DNA of 64,000 nucleotides from Pseudomonas sp. VD-NE ins (GTDB lineage: Bacteria; Pseudomonadota; Gammaproteobacteria; Pseudomonadales; Pseudomonadaceae): contig NZ_CP134772.1 of assembly GCF_031882575.1 (NCBI RefSeq), positions 1,321,001 through 1,385,000 on the forward strand, given 5' to 3'. The stretch's first letter is position 1. Each line of letters opens with the position of its first letter. This document shows, piece by piece, positions 61,738 through 64,000 of this stretch. A program made the position numbers and the translations under genes. A model generated the notes under the pieces. That model searched no databases. It worked only from the letters and a program-made list of their open reading frames with translations, and was not told the origin of the DNA.

Positions 61738-63512
61738 TGGCAGACGAAGAAACGAAAGTAAAAACTCCGGTGCTGATCACGGGCATCGATGAGCTATCGC
61801 CCAAGCTCGGCGCCCTTCAGGCCAAGGTCGGGAGTTTCAAGAAAAATCTCGAGCAGGTCGGCCTCGACAAACTGGACATCAGCGGACTGTTCAAGGGCGG
61901 CAGCGTGATCACGCCGTTCGTGGACGGGATCAAATCGGCGGCAGCATTTCAGGGCAAATTGACCGACGTCAGCGACACGGCAAAAACCGTCGACCTGCCC
62001 GCCACACCGAAAGTCGCTGCGCAAAACATGAATGTGTTCAGTGCGTCGATGGAAAAGGTTTCCGCAGCCGTGGACGCCGCACTGGTGCCGGCGGTGGGGG
62101 CGTTGGTGGTCGGGCTGGAACCGATGCTGACTCAGGTCGGCAGCCTGCTCGCCGACAACCCGAAACTGGTCGAAGGCCTGGCGGCGGGGGCGATTGCCTT
62201 CTCCGCCATGCAAACCGCTGTCACCGGTATGACCCAGGTGATGGACGTGATGAGCATGGTGCTCAAGACCAATCCGATCATGTTGATCGCAATGGGCATC
62301 GCGGTGGCGGCCGGTTTGATTTATGCCAACTGGGCGCCGATCAGCGCTTTCTTCAAGGACATGTGGGAGGGCGTGAAAAACATCGGTGTGAGTGCGATGG
62401 CGACGTTGCGCTCGATCCTCGGTTGGCGACCGCTGGATGCACTGGCGGCGTTGTGGTTACCGATCGCGGGATTTTTCTCCGGGATCTGGGACAAGGTCAA
62501 AGCGGTCACCGCGCCAGTAATCGACTTTTTCAAGTCGGTGTTCTCGTGGACGCCCGCCGGCATGATCCTGGAAAACTGGGCGCCGCTGACCGGTCTGTTT
62601 TCGGCAATCTGGGACTTGCTCAAGGCCTTGAGTGTGCCGGTGATGGCGTTCCTCAAAGGTCTGTTCGACTGGACGCCGTTGGGGATGATCATCAACAACT
62701 GGGGCGCGATCACCGGGTTCTTTGCCTCGATCTGGGCGGCATTGCAACCGGCGGCACAAGCCATCAAGGACTTCTTCGGCACGTTGTTCGACTATTCCCC
62801 ACTGGGCATGATCGTCAACAACTGGGGCAGTATCGTGGCCTTCTTCGAACCGATCTGGGCCGCATTGCAAACCTCGGCGCAGCAGATCAAAAGCTTCTTC
62901 CAGAGCTTGTTCGAATGGTCGCCGCTGGAACAGATCGCCATGTACTGGCAACCGGTCAGCGAAGTGTTTTCGGCGTTGTGGGGCGTGGTGCAGGCGTTGG
63001 CCGCACCGGTACTCGAGTTTTTGCACAACATGTTCGAATGGACGCCGTTGGGGCAGATCATCAAGAACTGGGGGCCGATCACCGAGTGGTTTGGCGAGTT
63101 GTGGCAAAAGCTGCAAACCGTGATTGCACCGATCAAAGAGCTGTTCGACGGTGGCTTTGCCGGACTGATCGCCAAGGTCACCGGCAAGGTTGAAACGTTC
63201 ACCGAAGCGCAACGCCAGACCAATGCCGAAGGCAAAGGGGAGTTGGCGCCGGCGTTCTTCGGAGCAACGCCGCAAGCAGCGGGTAACGGCGCACTGCAAA
63301 GTGGTTCGTTGCCACAGAGTTCCGGCGCACTGATTCAACAAAGCGCAATCAACAACCGCACACAACTCGAAGGCGGCCTGACCGTGCGCTTCGAAAATGC
63401 GCCGGCCGGATTGCGCACCGATCAACCGCAAAGCAATCAACCGGGCCTGGCGCTGTCTTCGCGCATTGGCTATCGCTCGCTGTCGGCAGGAGGTTCCAAT
63501 GAACTGGCGTGA
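61737..63512 (+). CDS. Tape measure protein with 41-residue repeats, module 2
   Basis: 591 residues from MADEETKVKTPVLITGIDEL, coupled to the chaperone by TGATG. A helical N-terminal part and a hydrophobic stretch (NPIMLIAMGIAVAAGLIYA, about 179-197) lead into seven repeats of 41 residues (198-484). The C-terminal tail is low complexity. Each repeat begins (N/L/Y)W and holds FF..IW near positions 8-13 and (F/L)(D/E)W(T/S)PL near 31-36. It overlaps the next gene by 14 bp. Confidence 0.9.
   Translation: MADEETKVKTPVLITGIDELSPKLGALQAKVGSFKKNLEQVGLDKLDISGLFKGGSVITPFVDGIKSAAAFQGKLTDVSDTAKTVDLPATPKVAAQNMNVFSASMEKVSAAVDAALVPAVGALVVGLEPMLTQVGSLLADNPKLVEGLAAGAIAFSAMQTAVTGMTQVMDVMSMVLKTNPIMLIAMGIAVAAGLIYANWAPISAFFKDMWEGVKNIGVSAMATLRSILGWRPLDALAALWLPIAGFFSGIWDKVKAVTAPVIDFFKSVFSWTPAGMILENWAPLTGLFSAIWDLLKALSVPVMAFLKGLFDWTPLGMIINNWGAITGFFASIWAALQPAAQAIKDFFGTLFDYSPLGMIVNNWGSIVAFFEPIWAALQTSAQQIKSFFQSLFEWSPLEQIAMYWQPVSEVFSALWGVVQALAAPVLEFLHNMFEWTPLGQIIKNWGPITEWFGELWQKLQTVIAPIKELFDGGFAGLIAKVTGKVETFTEAQRQTNAEGKGELAPAFFGATPQAAGNGALQSGSLPQSSGALIQQSAINNRTQLEGGLTVRFENAPAGLRTDQPQSNQPGLALSSRIGYRSLSAGGSNELA
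62328..63188 (+). repeat. Seven 123-bp units encoding 41-residue repeats
   Basis: Units start at 62328, 62451, 62574, 62697, 62820, 62943 and 63066, exactly 123 bp apart, with starts NWAPISAFF, LWLPIAGFF, NWAPLTGLF, NWGAITGFF, NWGSIVAFF, YWQPVSEVF and NWGPITEWF. The protein repeats are conserved, the DNA is partly diverged, and the last unit fades in its second half. Confidence 0.93.
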
Positions 63513-64000
63513 CCGTTTGTTGCCGGCATCCTTTCGTGGTGTCGGGTTCTGGATCGATCAGGCGAAAACCCCGGTCGGCCGCAAAGGTCAGTTGCACGAA
63601 TATCCGCAGCGCGACCTGCCGTATTTCGAGGATCTCGGCCAACAGGCCAGGATCCACGATGTTACGGCCTTCATCATCGGCGCCGATTGCCTGGAGCAGC
63701 GCGACAAGCTGCTCAAGGCGTTGGAGGCGGGCAGTGGTGAACTGGTGCATCCGTGGCTCGGGCGCCTGCAAGTCAAGGTCGGTGAATGCGACATGACCCA
63801 CACCCGCCAGGACGGCGGGTTGGTGACCTTTACCCTGAAGTTTTATCCCGATCAGCCGTTGCCGTTTCCGACTGCCAGCGTCAGCACGCAGAAAGTGCTG
63901 CTGGCCAAGGCTGACACTTTGCTGGGGTCAGCAGTGTCGCGTTTCGAAGAGGTCATTGTCCGGATTCAAGCGGCACGGATTGGCATTAACAATCTGCGAA
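63499..64000 (+). CDS. DNA circularisation N-terminal domain / Mu gpN-like tail protein, 3' end cut by window
   Basis: 167 residues are visible from MNWRDRLLPASFRGVGFWID, behind GCAGGAGG. GRKGQLHEYPQRDLPYFEDL and AFIIGADCLEQRDKLLKALE match the N-terminal domain of Mu gpN-type proteins, which act in the baseplate region of Mu-like tails despite the circularisation name. It follows the tape measure as in SfV and Mu. Confidence 0.88.
   Translation, partial: MNWRDRLLPASFRGVGFWIDQAKTPVGRKGQLHEYPQRDLPYFEDLGQQARIHDVTAFIIGADCLEQRDKLLKALEAGSGELVHPWLGRLQVKVGECDMTHTRQDGGLVTFTLKFYPDQPLPFPTASVSTQKVLLAKADTLLGSAVSRFEEVIVRIQAARIGINNLR

Noticed and set aside
42009..64000. Complete inducible prophage
   Set aside because: No integrase, terminase, portal, capsid, replication or attachment-site repeat is seen, and the locus sits in the known tailocin site beside mutS.

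Overview
The window is a contiguous piece of a Pseudomonas chromosome, most likely from the P. fluorescens group. The case rests on gene order (glnD, map, rpsB, tsf, pyrH ... rpoS, rsmZ, fdxA, mutS follows the classic Pseudomonas arrangement), on high-GC codon usage, on the rsmZ small RNA with its GacA box just after rpoS, on REPIN elements with the gtgggagcgagc core, and on an R-tailocin cluster immediately beyond mutS, its usual site in this group.

Region 1 (1-41.8 kb) is core chromosome. glnD (cut by the window start) and map run leftward. Then follows a long rightward series: translation (rpsB, tsf), UMP kinase and ribosome recycling (pyrH, frr), isoprenoid and phospholipid precursors (uppS, cdsA, dxr), envelope quality control and outer-membrane assembly (rseP, bamA, skp), lipid A synthesis (lpxD, fabZ, lpxA, lpxB), rnhB, dnaE, accA, tilS, pyrG, kdsA, eno, ftsB and ispD. 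A LysR regulator stands divergently from the glutathione-dependent formaldehyde genes (frmA, fghA). ispF, truD, surE, pcm, nlpD and rpoS follow, then rsmZ, and leftward fdxA and mutS. The striking feature here is rpsB, which carries an apparent one-base deletion near 4250 although the gene is essential.

Region 2 (42-64 kb, continuing past the end) is a tailocin (phage-tail bacteriocin) locus. An S24 self-cleaving repressor is followed by an operator-rich promoter with three ATGC-N6-GCAT palindromes, and a fourth lies upstream of the repressor. The first module is P2/R-pyocin-like: two fibre-assembly chaperone paralogues, holin, collar/terminator-like protein, spike V, W, J, I, a tail fibre with a duplicated collar domain, two more chaperones, sheath, tube, E/E' chaperone with a -1 frameshift site, tape measure, U, X and D. 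A REPIN separates it from a second, Mu/SfV-like module: terminator, DUF2635, a different sheath and tube, a second frameshifted chaperone, a tape measure with seven exact 41-residue repeats, and the start of a gpN-like protein. No capsid, terminase, integrase or replication gene is seen, so this looks like bacteriocin machinery and not an active prophage. The locus appears to encode two structurally different contractile particles in tandem under one visible repressor and one visible holin.

Programs connect across the window: SOS control (S24 repressor beside mutS), Gac/Rsm control (rsmZ) and stationary-phase control (rpoS).
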